Positions 9,034 through 17,994 of a stretch of DNA of 64,000 nucleotides are shown here, one piece after another. The DNA is from Fluviicola chungangensis (GTDB lineage Bacteria; Bacteroidota; Bacteroidia; Flavobacteriales_D; Crocinitomicaceae): positions 124,001-188,000 of the forward strand of contig NZ_VLPL01000005.1 of assembly GCF_007558725.1 (NCBI RefSeq). The letters are read 5' to 3'. Position 1 is the stretch's first letter; every line of letters starts with the position of its first letter. The notes beneath the pieces are model-generated. The model had not been told where the DNA came from and did not search any database. It saw only the letters and a program-made list of their open reading frames with translations. The translations under genes were made by a program, and so were the position numbers.

Positions 9034-12000
9034 AGCAATTCTCTTTGAGTCTGAAGATACTTCTTATTTCGAACTCCTGCAACAATAGTCAGTACCAGGA
9101 AGATTGCAATGGTAAGCCATACATATCCCGGTAAATTTACCGATCCGTCGCCGTTCGCATAAGAGTGTAATCCAACCAGGATAAAGTTCACTCCAAAGAA
9201 GGTAAATAGGATAGCCGCATATCCCCACATAGCTGCAGCGTTGAAAGCAAATTTCCCTTTTAATCCCGGAATATATCTGAAATGAAGAATGATTGCATAC
9301 ACCAGTACGGAAACCAAAGCCCACGTTTCTTTCGGGTCCCAGCCCCAATATCTTCCCCACGATTCATTGGCCCAAATTCCCCCAAGGAAGGTTCCGATCG
9401 TCAGCATAAATAGGCCAATGGTGATAGTCATTTCACTAACCGCCGTAAGCACGGTAATATTCTTTGTTACTTCCTTTCCATTCTTTGAACTTCTTGTCAG
9501 GTATAGAATAATATTGACAAAACTGATAATGAATCCAAGTCCCAGGAACCCGTAACTACTCGTAATAATTGCTACATGGATCATCAACCAGTAACTTTTC
9601 AATACCGGCTGCAAAGGAGTAATTTCCGGGTCCAGTAAGTTCAATTGAGAAACGAAAATGAAGAACCATGCCAATAAAGCTGCTGCTGCCAAAATCACCA
9701 CGCTTGTTCGCGAGAAGATAAATCCTGCAAGAACTATCACCCAAGCGATGAAAACCATCGCTTCGTATCCGTCACTCCATGGAGCGTGTCCCGAGATCAT
9801 ACTTCTCATGAACAATCCTGCGCCATGATACAGAAAAATAATCCCCATCAGGGCAAAAATCACTTTGCCGGCAATGGAATAACGGCGATCTGATTTTTCG
9901 GATGGATTGAAGAATACACGGATGAAGAATATGATCAATAAAATCAATGAAAACAGGATGTAGGAATTTCCTGAATTTTTAAAAATTCCCATTTTATTGT
10001 AGGAAACCTCCATTTTCACATGTGATTCGGATGGAAGAATGGACACAGGCGCGATCGAACGCTGCATTTTCTTCAGATCATTCAATAACTTCGTTGATTT
10101 GGAGAAATTAGTATTTGATTTTGCCGCATCATTCAACGAACTAATATAAGACAAGGCCAATCGGCTCGAAACACTGTCGTGCATCATTAATTCCTGGTTG
10201 AAAGGCATGAACCAGCGATTCGCTTTATCCCCTTTCATCGGAATGATTTTCATGTAATTCCAGTTAACAATCCCCAATAGCACCTGGTATTTCTCACCCA
10301 ATTTGATCAATTTCTTCTGTGCTTCGGATTGCTGACCTTCCGGCTTTTGCAAAGCGGCATTGTAATCATCGATCCATTTAAAGTTTCCGGTCTCATCAGT
10401 CAATTCCCGGAAAGAAACGTATTTCGTCAGGTTGTATTTATCAAATAATGCCGATGGAACAAGAATTACCTTTTGGTCCAGCCAATAATCCGGGTACATG
10501 TGCATGCTGATCACTGTTTGTACGGCATTACGTCCTTCGTATGTATTGGAACGGTACAATTTGCTCAATAACTGGTCACACATGGTATGCATCGGGATGA
10601 TGCGCCCGCGGTTGTCCTGGACAAGCAAGGTAGCCAATTCATCACTCTGATCTTCCGAGATAAAGTAAACAACCGGTTTTACAGGAGCTGCAGGAATTGC
10701 CTGATCGTGCTGATGGGTATGCTCGTGGTCATGAACGTGCCCAGAGGAATCCTGTGCATAAACCGCTGCTGAAAACAAAGTAACCAATAGAGCAATCACT
10801 GATTTTGCATGCGATTTTTTCAATACTCCGATCAATTCTCTGAAACGGGAACTTGGAGCAAACAAACTAAACACCATACCGATAAACATCATTAAATATC
10901 CGAAGTAAGTAATGTTCGTCCCCCAGAAATCGTGATTTACACTTAAAATTGTTCCCTGCTCGTCTGCATCATACGAAGACTGGAAGAAACGATAACCACC
11001 GTAATCCAATACATGGTTCATAAATACGCGCTTCGTGCCGAACTCATTGTTAGCCGTATCCAACACCTGCAGATCGCTCGCATAGGAAGAAGGCATATCC
11101 GACCCCGGGTAGCGGTCCAAAATAAAATCGTTGCATTTCATATAGAATGGAATTGTAATCCGCTTCATTCCATATTCCAGTCGGTAATTCAATCCATTCA
11201 TTTCAAAGTAGGCAGATTCGCCGATTTCTTTTGCTCCGCCTCTCAAACGGACAATTTTGGAATGAGGACCATCGGTCACCTTTACCGTTAAGTAATCCGA
11301 ACCAACATCCCTTCTTCCCGAAGGGATTAATTTCTTACCAACATTCGGAATTTCCTGTTTAAACACGAATTGTTGTCCAGCAATCTGGTAAAGGGTTGTG
11401 GTAGCAAACACCACTTCCTCTCCCGGAGCAACTTGTACGAATGCCGAATCCGGCGGAGCAATACCACTTTGACGTGCCTTCTGCATTTCTTTCATAGGGA
11501 TATATTGCAGCGGCATGTTTGGTTTCAAACGCAAAGTGTCGTTCTTCCGGTAAATATTTACCCCATTTACCAAATTCGGTGAAAAAGCAACAGGTACACC
11601 ATTCAGGTTAAAAATCTCGTTATCTATCAGATAATTGGACTTCATTCCATCTGTGACAATATCCAACGCACTGCTCTTGTATTTCGGATTGATCTCGATA
11701 GTATCGATTTGCTTCGACTTGAAATCCACATATTCAATCGAAATCGGTGTTTTATGCTTGGGAAATTCAATATCGAGGTTTGCGGAGTTGAACGGATAGG
11801 ATTCTGCCAGGAACGTCTTTACATCGTGTGTCAGCTGAAACTCCTTGCCATCATTCACGTTTACCCACAAATACGGATCCGAAGTATAAACAATATTGGA
11901 AGAAGCATCTTCACGGATCATCATCATTCCTTCGTAGCTGATGTATCTGGTAACCCATGCACCGATGATGATTACAATGAACGAAAGATGGAAAAGCAAT

Positions 12001-12233
12001 ACCGCGATCTTTTCCCGTTTCCACATTTCATAACGGAATATATTCGCAACCAAATTTACACAAAGAAACGCCAACAGGATCTCAAACCACTTGGCATTAT
12101 AGATCCACAACTTGGCCGCCTGTGTATTTTCGTATGATTCTATAAAGGTTGCGATTGCGATTGCGGAAAGGAAGATGAATAATCCCATTGCCATTGCTCT
12201 CATCGAGAAAAGAGCTTTTGCTAGTTTTTCCAT
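9030..12233 (-). CDS. ccsA: Cytochrome c biogenesis protein, fused ResB-ResC (CcsBA)
   Basis: 1067 residues, a single-chain system II cytochrome c synthetase. The N-terminal half has membrane helices and a large periplasmic ResB-like region (to ~450). A middle segment with a His-rich insert (HVHDHEHTHQHDQ, ~480-500) follows. The C-terminal third is multi-helical CcsA/ResC with the heme-handling motif WGRYWGWDPKETWAL near residue 970. It would export heme and ligate it to CXXCH apocytochromes outside the inner membrane; the diheme peroxidase at 44274 is a plausible client. The His-rich insert may bind metal. Start supported by TACTTTTG on the minus strand at 12262-12269. Confidence 0.93.
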   Translation of the reverse strand: MEKLAKALFSMRAMAMGLFIFLSAIAIATFIESYENTQAAKLWIYNAKWFEILLAFLCVNLVANIFRYEMWKREKIAVLLFHLSFIVIIIGAWVTRYISYEGMMMIREDASSNIVYTSDPYLWVNVNDGKEFQLTHDVKTFLAESYPFNSANLDIEFPKHKTPISIEYVDFKSKQIDTIEINPKYKSSALDIVTDGMKSNYLIDNEIFNLNGVPVAFSPNLVNGVNIYRKNDTLRLKPNMPLQYIPMKEMQKARQSGIAPPDSAFVQVAPGEEVVFATTTLYQIAGQQFVFKQEIPNVGKKLIPSGRRDVGSDYLTVKVTDGPHSKIVRLRGGAKEIGESAYFEMNGLNYRLEYGMKRITIPFYMKCNDFILDRYPGSDMPSSYASDLQVLDTANNEFGTKRVFMNHVLDYGGYRFFQSSYDADEQGTILSVNHDFWGTNITYFGYLMMFIGMVFSLFAPSSRFRELIGVLKKSHAKSVIALLVTLFSAAVYAQDSSGHVHDHEHTHQHDQAIPAAPVKPVVYFISEDQSDELATLLVQDNRGRIIPMHTMCDQLLSKLYRSNTYEGRNAVQTVISMHMYPDYWLDQKVILVPSALFDKYNLTKYVSFRELTDETGNFKWIDDYNAALQKPEGQQSEAQKKLIKLGEKYQVLLGIVNWNYMKIIPMKGDKANRWFMPFNQELMMHDSVSSRLALSYISSLNDAAKSNTNFSKSTKLLNDLKKMQRSIAPVSILPSESHVKMEVSYNKMGIFKNSGNSYILFSLILLIIFFIRVFFNPSEKSDRRYSIAGKVIFALMGIIFLYHGAGLFMRSMISGHAPWSDGYEAMVFIAWVIVLAGFIFSRTSVVILAAAALLAWFFIFVSQLNLLDPEITPLQPVLKSYWLMIHVAIITSSYGFLGLGFIISFVNIILYLTRSSKNGKEVTKNITVLTAVSEMTITIGLFMLTIGTFLGGIWANESWGRYWGWDPKETWALVSVLVYAIILHFRYIPGLKGKFAFNAAAMWGYAAILFTFFGVNFILVGLHSYANGDGSVNLPGYVWLTIAIFLVLTIVAGVRNKKYLQTQRELL

Positions 12234-12261
12234 GTAAAAACGGATTGATAATTTTCAGTTG

Positions 12262-12269
12262 CAAAAGTA
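12262..12269 (-). promoter_or_regulatory. -7 box upstream of ccsBA
   Basis: TACTTTTG on the minus strand matches the Bacteroidota TAnnTTTG consensus, 28 bp upstream of the ATG. No clear TTG -33 element at the usual distance. Confidence 0.5.
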
Positions 12270-12358
12270 AGTATTCGTTTGGGTTTTTCATTCAATATTT
12301 TGAGCGAATTATGAATTCAAGGTTCAAATTCCGAATGTCTTATCCAGGAAATTTTCAT

Positions 12359-12420
12359 CTCCCTCCTGGAAGAGGGATTAAGGGAGGTGGCCACCCCTCT
12401 TTATCTCCCCTCAAGGGGAG
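12359..12420. repeat. Dispersed GC-rich paired repeat, copy R1
   Basis: Two inverted halves meet at GGTGG/CCACC (12386-12395). Each half is itself a small hairpin unit of the kind CTCCCCTTGAGGGGAG-ATAAAG-GGGTGG. Related copies lie at 57049-57220, 57979-58053 and 63827-63922. It lies between the ccsBA promoter region and the 3' end of the zinc-ribbon gene. Confidence 0.75.
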
Positions 12421-12431
12421 AATGAAAAAAA

Positions 12432-12460
12432 CAAAAAAGGGTTCACTTTCGTAAACCCTT
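12432..12460 (-). terminator. Rho-independent terminator of the zinc-ribbon gene
   Basis: On the minus strand AAGGGTTTACG pairs with GTGAACCCTT and is followed by a T-run, 20 bp beyond the stop at 12481. Confidence 0.8.
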
Positions 12461-12480
12461 TCAACAACCAGTGTCTATAA

Positions 12481-13236
12481 TTAATCTTGTTCTACGACTT
12501 CCGCAGGAACCAGAATTCTTCCGCAATGTTCGCAAACGATTACTTTTCTGCGTGTATCGATATCCAATTGACGTTGAGGTGGAATCTTATTGAAACATCC
12601 TCCGCAAGAATCGCGGTCAACACCAACTACAGCCAATCCGTTTTTCGCGTTGGAACGCAAACGGTCATAAGCTGCAATCAAACGTGAATCAATCAAAGAT
12701 TTTGCCTTTTCAGACTGAGCGATCAAGGCTTCCTCTTCTTTTTGTGTTTCTCCAACGATCTCGTTCAACTCATCTTGTTTCACTTTCAAATCGCCTTTAC
12801 GCAATTCCAAACGCTCTTTCGCCTCATCCAGCACTTCTTTCTTGGAAGTAATCTTGATTTTAGCTTCTTTCATGCGTTTGTCGTGCAATTTAATCTCCAA
12901 CTCCTGGTATTCGATCTCTTTCGCCAACGATTCAAATTCGCGATTGTTTCGCACATTATTTTGTTGATCCTTGAACTTTACGATTGCAGCTTCCGCATCC
13001 TTTATTGCAATTTTACGATCTGCAACTTCAGTATCCAGTTCTTTTGCTTCTTCCTGCAGGTTCTTGATTCTAGTCTCCAACCCTTCGATCTCGTCCTCTA
13101 AGTCCTGAACCTCCAAAGGCAATTCACCACGTACGGTTCTAATTTTATCGATTTGAGAATCAATCTTTTGCAACGCATACAATGCGTCCAACTTTTCAGC
13201 AACTGTTGTTTCTTTTGTACTTGCTTTTGCAGCCAT
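12481..13236 (-). CDS. Coiled-coil protein with C4 zinc ribbon
   Basis: 251 residues. Residues ~20-195 are a long charged heptad-rich coiled coil. The C-terminus carries a zinc ribbon with Cys211-x2-Cys214 (CGGC) and Cys235-x2-Cys238 (CEHC), the PF02591 architecture. The family is widespread beside nif3-like genes, as here: the next gene upstream is Nif3-like with a 3-bp gap, so they are co-transcribed. A nucleic-acid-binding role has been proposed for the family; nothing in the sequence shows it directly. Confidence 0.85.
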   Translation of the reverse strand: MAAKASTKETTVAEKLDALYALQKIDSQIDKIRTVRGELPLEVQDLEDEIEGLETRIKNLQEEAKELDTEVADRKIAIKDAEAAIVKFKDQQNNVRNNREFESLAKEIEYQELEIKLHDKRMKEAKIKITSKKEVLDEAKERLELRKGDLKVKQDELNEIVGETQKEEEALIAQSEKAKSLIDSRLIAAYDRLRSNAKNGLAVVGVDRDSCGGCFNKIPPQRQLDIDTRRKVIVCEHCGRILVPAEVVEQD

Positions 13237-13239
13237 ACT

Positions 13240-14334
13240 TTAGAGATAATTTATCGGATTCGTATTTACACTCGTTAAACGAACCGCAAAATTAGTAAAT
13301 TTTTTCTTCATTTGTGCTACTAACCACTCAGAAGTATATTGTTCCGACTCAAAATGCCCGATATCCGCAATCATCAAATGATCTTCCGCATCAAAAAACT
13401 CATGGTATTTAAAGTCTCCCGTAATAAAAACATCTGCTTTTGCCCGGATCGCATCTTTTAATAAAAAACTTCCCGATCCACCACAAACGGCAATCGTTTT
13501 AACCAATGATTTCGTCGGATTTGTATAACGGACCGCGCCACAATGAAAGGTCCTCTTCACCGTATTTAAGAAATCCATTACTTCCATTTCCTTTTCCAGC
13601 GTACCGATCATCCCGCTGCCGATATATTCGTTCGTATTGGATAAACCAATCAAATCGTATGCAATTTCCTCATAAGGATGTGCTGCTTTCATTGCGTCCA
13701 AAACTGCATTTAATGCATGCTGGCTAACGATTACTTCCACCTTCACCTCCCTCACAACTTCCAGTTCACCGGCTTTCCCAAGAAAAGGGTTCGCATCGAT
13801 ACCTGGCCTGAATCTTCCTTCTCCTTCCAAAGAAAAACTGCATGAGTCATAGGAGCCGATCATTCCTGCTCCCGCTTTAGCCATCGCTTCACGCACCAGG
13901 TCCGAATGTGTATGCGGAACGAAGACTGCGAGTTTGTGATTGATCGCTGCTTTCGGGCTCAATATCCGCACGTGTTTAAGCCCCAGTTTTTCAGAAATAA
14001 TGTGATTCACACCGAAATGAACATTGTCCAGGTTGGTATGAATGGCAATCAGGTTAATATCATGCCTGATCGCTTTCAAAACGGTCCGTTCCACATAATT
14101 GGCGCCGGTAATGCGTTTCAATCCTTTGAAAATGATCGGATGATGGGTTACAATTACATTCGCTCCGTGCAAAATTGCTTCATCTATAATCGTTTCAATG
14201 CAATCCAATGCCACCAAAACGCCCTTAATTCCAGCTGTCGGGTCACCTACCAACAGACCGGAATTATCATACGGTTCCTGGTATGAAAACGGTGCTATCT
14301 GATTTAAATACGAAACGAGCTCTTTTACCTGCAT
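13240..14334 (-). CDS. Nif3-like dinuclear metal center protein
   Basis: 364 residues, the long form of the NIF3/YbgI family with a PII-like insertion between the two halves of the metal-binding domain. Metal ligands are visible in VIVTHHPIIF (~60-69) and in the late IADIGHFESEQYT segment (~320-333). The enzymatic role is unsettled, with GTP cyclohydrolase-like and metal-chaperone ideas proposed. It is first in a two-gene unit with the zinc-ribbon protein. A CAAAGTTA box (minus-strand TAACTTTG) 20 bp upstream is the likely promoter. Confidence 0.88.
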   Translation of the reverse strand: MQVKELVSYLNQIAPFSYQEPYDNSGLLVGDPTAGIKGVLVALDCIETIIDEAILHGANVIVTHHPIIFKGLKRITGANYVERTVLKAIRHDINLIAIHTNLDNVHFGVNHIISEKLGLKHVRILSPKAAINHKLAVFVPHTHSDLVREAMAKAGAGMIGSYDSCSFSLEGEGRFRPGIDANPFLGKAGELEVVREVKVEVIVSQHALNAVLDAMKAAHPYEEIAYDLIGLSNTNEYIGSGMIGTLEKEMEVMDFLNTVKRTFHCGAVRYTNPTKSLVKTIAVCGGSGSFLLKDAIRAKADVFITGDFKYHEFFDAEDHLMIADIGHFESEQYTSEWLVAQMKKKFTNFAVRLTSVNTNPINYL

Positions 14335-14354
14335 TTTTTGAAGAATTTGATTAT

Positions 14355-14362
14355 CAAAGTTA
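14355..14362 (-). promoter_or_regulatory. -7 box upstream of the Nif3-like gene
   Basis: TAACTTTG on the minus strand fits TAnnTTTG, 20 bp before the ATG at 14334, the spacing seen at several other starts in this window. Confidence 0.55.
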
Positions 14363-14386
14363 CGAATTTCTAAGGGAAAATGCGAA

Positions 14387-15397
14387 TCAGGAAACCAGTT
14401 TACTCAATCGGGTGTTATAAAGTAAAAAGCACATATCCGTCGATTTTGTTGCATAGAAACCGCGTAATACCTCTTCCGCAAGCAGTGTTGTATTTAAGAT
14501 CTGAGCCCGATTTTTGTCAGGTATTTCATCAATACCCAAAATCGGATGGCCAAAAATTCCTTTGGGGAACTTTTCCGGCTCATGGGAGACCCACGCAAAG
14601 GGAACTTCATTTTCCATCAGCATTTTCGCCGTCAAACGTCCCTTCTGCCCTGTTCCATTGACAATTAATTGATGTTCCGGGTTCCAATCCAGCTTCACGA
14701 AGCGATCAATCTTCAAAGAAAAAAAAGCCTTTTGCTGATAATGCACACTGGTTTTGGAAGTTCTCAGATCGTGATCACGCCACCAATGTGTTATCAGATC
14801 CAAGCCTTTGATTGTATATCCGGCTTCATACCAGCGGAACAACAGATCATAATCTTCGGGATAACAAAGGTCAACAAAACCACCACATTTTTCCAAATCG
14901 GTTTTCAGCATCATCCAATTTCCGGACGCCAGGGAACATTCCCTGTAAATGTGTTCATAAAAATCTTGTTGATCCACGCGATTATTCAACCACTTTTCGT
15001 AGGCCAGATAACCTGGTGAAATGATCCTCTCAGTCGAAAAATAATGCACTTTTCCGGTTACAATTTGCTCTTTAGAAGTTTGCAGACTTTGTAAAAATGC
15101 TTTCAATTTAAAATCCGGCATCACATCATCTGCATCCATACGCGTAATGTATTCTCCACCGGCGCTCGCCATTGCCGTGCAAAGTGCGTCGATAATTCCC
15201 TTTCCTTTGTTTTCAAGCAGGATTATGCGCGGATCATTCACCAAATCAGTAATCGCTTCCAACTCATTTTCCGCACTGTGATCATTTACCAGGATCCATT
15301 CCCAATCGGTATGCGATTGTTTCAGGACAGCGCAGGCGGTTTCACGGATATACTTTTCCGCATTGCGATAAGGAGTGAGAATAGATACCAGCGCCAT
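14387..15397 (-). CDS. Glycosyltransferase family 2 (GT2)
   Basis: 336 residues. The GT-A nucleotide-sugar fold is plain at the N-terminus: VSILTPYRNAEKYI (4-17), ILVNDHS (35-41) and the metal-binding DXD as D88-A-D90 in RMDADDVM. The C-terminal ~100 residues lack membrane helices, so it is a soluble or peripheral transferase rather than a processive synthase. It stands alone between Nif3 and a small coiled-coil gene, so the glycan it works on is unknown. Confidence 0.85.
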   Translation of the reverse strand: MALVSILTPYRNAEKYIRETACAVLKQSHTDWEWILVNDHSAENELEAITDLVNDPRIILLENKGKGIIDALCTAMASAGGEYITRMDADDVMPDFKLKAFLQSLQTSKEQIVTGKVHYFSTERIISPGYLAYEKWLNNRVDQQDFYEHIYRECSLASGNWMMLKTDLEKCGGFVDLCYPEDYDLLFRWYEAGYTIKGLDLITHWWRDHDLRTSKTSVHYQQKAFFSLKIDRFVKLDWNPEHQLIVNGTGQKGRLTAKMLMENEVPFAWVSHEPEKFPKGIFGHPILGIDEIPDKNRAQILNTTLLAEEVLRGFYATKSTDMCFLLYNTRLSKLVS

Positions 15398-15541
15398 GTA
15401 TGTAAAATTAAAGGTCCTGCGTGAAGTTTACATGTTCTTTTTATACATTCTCTGATTTCTCCAGATTTCCAGGTTTTCAATTTAAGATTAAAATCACCCT
15501 TGACAGTGATCTATATCATTTTCTCCCCCTGGCGTCCTTCT

Positions 15542-15549
15542 TACTTTTG
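15542..15549 (+). promoter_or_regulatory. -7 box of the small coiled-coil gene
   Basis: TACTTTTG matches TAnnTTTG exactly; TTTT rather than TTTG lies 19 bp upstream. The ATG is 35 bp downstream. Confidence 0.5.
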
Positions 15550-15584
15550 ACCTATAAATAAGTGCACCGAAAAAATTAAAAGCC

Positions 15585-15968
15585 ATGAGTCAGAACGAAT
15601 TTATCTATAAACAACACGAAGAAAACATTGAATGGTCCAATAAATTAGATTTCTATAAAGACGAAATCAAGATCCTTCAAAATCGCTTGGAAGAGGTTGC
15701 AGCAAAGAATAATCACAAAGACGTACTTGCTTTGGTTGAACAATTTCAGAACCAATTGATCATTCACCGCAATACCATCGATGAGATCCAGCATAAGGTT
15801 ACCATTTCAGAAAATGAGCTTGAGGAAGAAATAAACAAAAATCCGGTTGCGACCGATCGCCGGAAAGTGGCTTATCATCAGGCAGAAAAGGACGAGATTC
15901 AAATCTTTGAAAAAGTATTCAATGAGTTACGTGAAGAATTTAATCGGTTTGTTTCTAAATGGATGTAA
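15585..15968 (+). CDS. Small helical coiled-coil protein of unknown function
   Basis: 127 residues, almost entirely charged amphipathic helix with heptad patterning (for example KILQNRLEEVAAKNN and IDEIQHKVTISENELEEEI). No signal peptide or membrane segment. I do not recognise a named family with confidence. Monocistronic: it has its own TACTTTTG box and a strong terminator. Real coding is supported by the promoter, start, terminator and the low-complexity-free helical sequence. Confidence 0.7.
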   Translation: MSQNEFIYKQHEENIEWSNKLDFYKDEIKILQNRLEEVAAKNNHKDVLALVEQFQNQLIIHRNTIDEIQHKVTISENELEEEINKNPVATDRRKVAYHQAEKDEIQIFEKVFNELREEFNRFVSKWM

Positions 15969-15995
15969 CGGTCCGTCCATTAGTTTCAATAACCG

Positions 15996-16031
15996 AAGGG
16001 AGCTCGTAGCGGGCTCCCTTCCCTGTTTTTT
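15996..16031 (+). terminator. Rho-independent terminator
   Basis: AAGGGAGC and GCTCCCTT pair around a short loop, followed by CCCTGTTTTTT, 27 bp after the stop of the coiled-coil gene. Confidence 0.85.
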
Positions 16032-16070
16032 ACTCCATCAACATGCCGGATTTCTATTATCTTTATCCGC

Positions 16071-17111
16071 ATGTATTCATGGCGAATCGGTTTACTTCCC
16101 TTTTCCTGGCTTTACGGCTTAGTTGTCAGTCTGCGGAATTGGTTTTATACCCTGGGAGTTTTCAAATCACGAGCTATTCCCGGAGCTTCCATTTGCGTTG
16201 GAAATATTACGGTTGGTGGAACCGGCAAATCACCGCTTACAGCCTACATCGCCGAACTCCTTGAAAAGGAGAACCCGGTTATTTTATCGCGCGGATACGG
16301 AAGGAAAACACAAGGGTTGTACGTCGCAAATCCAAAAAGCACTGCCAGTGAAATCGGCGATGAACCGATGATGTACTGGCTCAATTTCAATCACCGGGTT
16401 CCGGTAATCGTTGCAGAAAAACGCCAACTCGGGATAGATTGGATCCGTGCACATTACCCCGATGCACTGATCCTTTTGGATGATGCGTTTCAGCACCGGG
16501 CAGTAAAAGCCGGTTTGAATATTCTGTTAATGACCTATGATCGTCCCGTTTTCAGGGATTTTGTTTTCCCCGCAGGGAACCTTCGGGAACCAAGGTCCGG
16601 GATGAAGCGAGCAGACATTGCTTTGATCACCAAATGCCCGCAGCAACTTTCAGAAAAAGATAAAACTCCATTTAGAAAAAAAATCCCGCTAAAAACCGAA
16701 CATATTTTCTTTAGTGAAGTCATTTACGGTGAGCTAAAAGGGCTTTTTGGTGCCATTTGGGAATCATTCGATCAATTAATTTTGGTAACCGGAATTGCAC
16801 AACCCGAACCGCTATATCGTTTTCTGGCTGAAAACCATCGCGTTGAGGCGATCACATTCCCCGATCATCACAGTTTCACGAGTGAGGATATTCAACAAAT
16901 TCAGCAAAAAGTTGCTACTTTTGCAAACCAACGATGTGCGGTAGTAACAACTGAAAAAGACGCGGTGCGTTTGGCAGAATGGAAAGACACTATTTTAGCA
17001 AGCGAAATCCCGTTTTTTGTGCAAAGCATTTCGGTGAAAATAGATAGAGAAGAAGATTTTAAAGCGTTACTTGAAAATTATGTTGTTAGAACAAATGAAA
17101 GAAGCTGCTGA
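16071..17111 (+). CDS. lpxK: Tetraacyldisaccharide 4'-kinase LpxK
   Basis: 346 residues, the normal LpxK length. An N-terminal membrane-associating helix (~8-30) is followed by the P-loop GNITVGGTGKSP, with the Walker lysine at residue 53, and by VILLDDAFQHR-type residues ('LILLDDAFQHRAV') for metal and substrate. The enzyme phosphorylates the 4' position of the lipid A disaccharide at the inner membrane. It overlaps the next gene, purine nucleoside phosphorylase, by 32 bp, so the two are translationally linked though biochemically unrelated. LpxH lies 5 kb downstream on the same strand. Confidence 0.92.
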   Translation: MYSWRIGLLPFSWLYGLVVSLRNWFYTLGVFKSRAIPGASICVGNITVGGTGKSPLTAYIAELLEKENPVILSRGYGRKTQGLYVANPKSTASEIGDEPMMYWLNFNHRVPVIVAEKRQLGIDWIRAHYPDALILLDDAFQHRAVKAGLNILLMTYDRPVFRDFVFPAGNLREPRSGMKRADIALITKCPQQLSEKDKTPFRKKIPLKTEHIFFSEVIYGELKGLFGAIWESFDQLILVTGIAQPEPLYRFLAENHRVEAITFPDHHSFTSEDIQQIQQKVATFANQRCAVVTTEKDAVRLAEWKDTILASEIPFFVQSISVKIDREEDFKALLENYVVRTNERSC

Positions 17112-17895
17112 GTACATCAACAGCAAAACACAAATCAAACCGGGAATCGGTATTATTTTAGGAACAGGATTGGGAGGATTGGTAAAGGAAATTGAGGTAA
17201 TCGATGAAATTCCTTACGAACAAATCCCACATTTTCCGGTTTCTACGGTAGAAAGCCATTCGGGAAAATTGATTTTCGGAAATTTAGGTGGAAAGAAAGT
17301 CGTTGCCATGCAAGGGCGTTTTCACTTCTACGAAGGCTACAACATGCAACAGGTAACGTTCCCGGTTCGCGTCATGAAATTGCTTGGAATCGAGCGTCTG
17401 TTTGTAAGTAATGCATCTGGTGGTGTCAACCCGGATTTCGAGGTTGGTGAGATCATGATCCTGAACGACCACATCAATTTGTTCCCTGCTCATCCGCTGA
17501 TCGGAAAGAACATCGACGAATTGGGACCACGTTTCCCGGATATGAGCGAACCGTATGACCACTCCATGATTGAAGTTGCCAAAAGCATTGCAGCAGAAAA
17601 CAACATCAAAGTTTCTGTCGGAACATACGCAGCCTTGACAGGACCAACATTGGAAACTCCGGCTGAATACGGATACGTTCGCGCAATCGGAGCAGACGCA
17701 GTCGGAATGTCGACTATTCCGGAAGTAATTGTAGCTCGCCACATGGAAATCCCTTGTTTCGCGATCTCGATCATTACAGACTTAGGTGTCCCTGGGAAAA
17801 TTCAAAAGGTGAGTTTACAGGATGTGATTGACGTGGCTAGCAGACAAGAGCCGAAAATGACCCTGATTATGCGTGAATTGATTGCCAAAATTTAA
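17080..17895 (+). CDS. punA: Purine nucleoside phosphorylase (trimeric type)
   Basis: 271 residues from the ATG at 17080; a TTG nine bases earlier is also in frame. Markers of trimeric PNP are IGIILGTGLGG for phosphate binding (~25-35), ESHSGKL, MQGRFHFYEGY, and the late SIITDLGVPG. It cleaves inosine and guanosine with phosphate to give free base and ribose-1-phosphate in purine salvage. Cytoplasmic. It begins inside the 3' end of lpxK. Confidence 0.92.
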   Translation: MLLEQMKEAAEYINSKTQIKPGIGIILGTGLGGLVKEIEVIDEIPYEQIPHFPVSTVESHSGKLIFGNLGGKKVVAMQGRFHFYEGYNMQQVTFPVRVMKLLGIERLFVSNASGGVNPDFEVGEIMILNDHINLFPAHPLIGKNIDELGPRFPDMSEPYDHSMIEVAKSIAAENNIKVSVGTYAALTGPTLETPAEYGYVRAIGADAVGMSTIPEVIVARHMEIPCFAISIITDLGVPGKIQKVSLQDVIDVASRQEPKMTLIMRELIAKI

Positions 17896-17896
17896 T

Positions 17897-17994
17897 TGGA
17901 CTTCAAGATATTAAGACATTAGGACCTCAAGACTTTAAACTCCAATTTTAAAGTCTTAAAATCCTAAAAATCTCAAAGTCCTAAAATCTACTAA
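17897..17994. repeat. Self-complementary GACTTNAAG-type element before gatB
   Basis: The whole gap between PNP and gatB is made of short units such as GACTTCAAGA, AAGACATTAGGAC and AAAGTCCTAAAATC. The left half is complementary to the right half: AAGACTTTAAA pairs with TTTAAAGTCTT around CTCCAA. It ends directly at the gatB ATG, so it would form a long stem in the leader. Similar tracts lie at 24140, 29202 and 33031. Confidence 0.65.
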
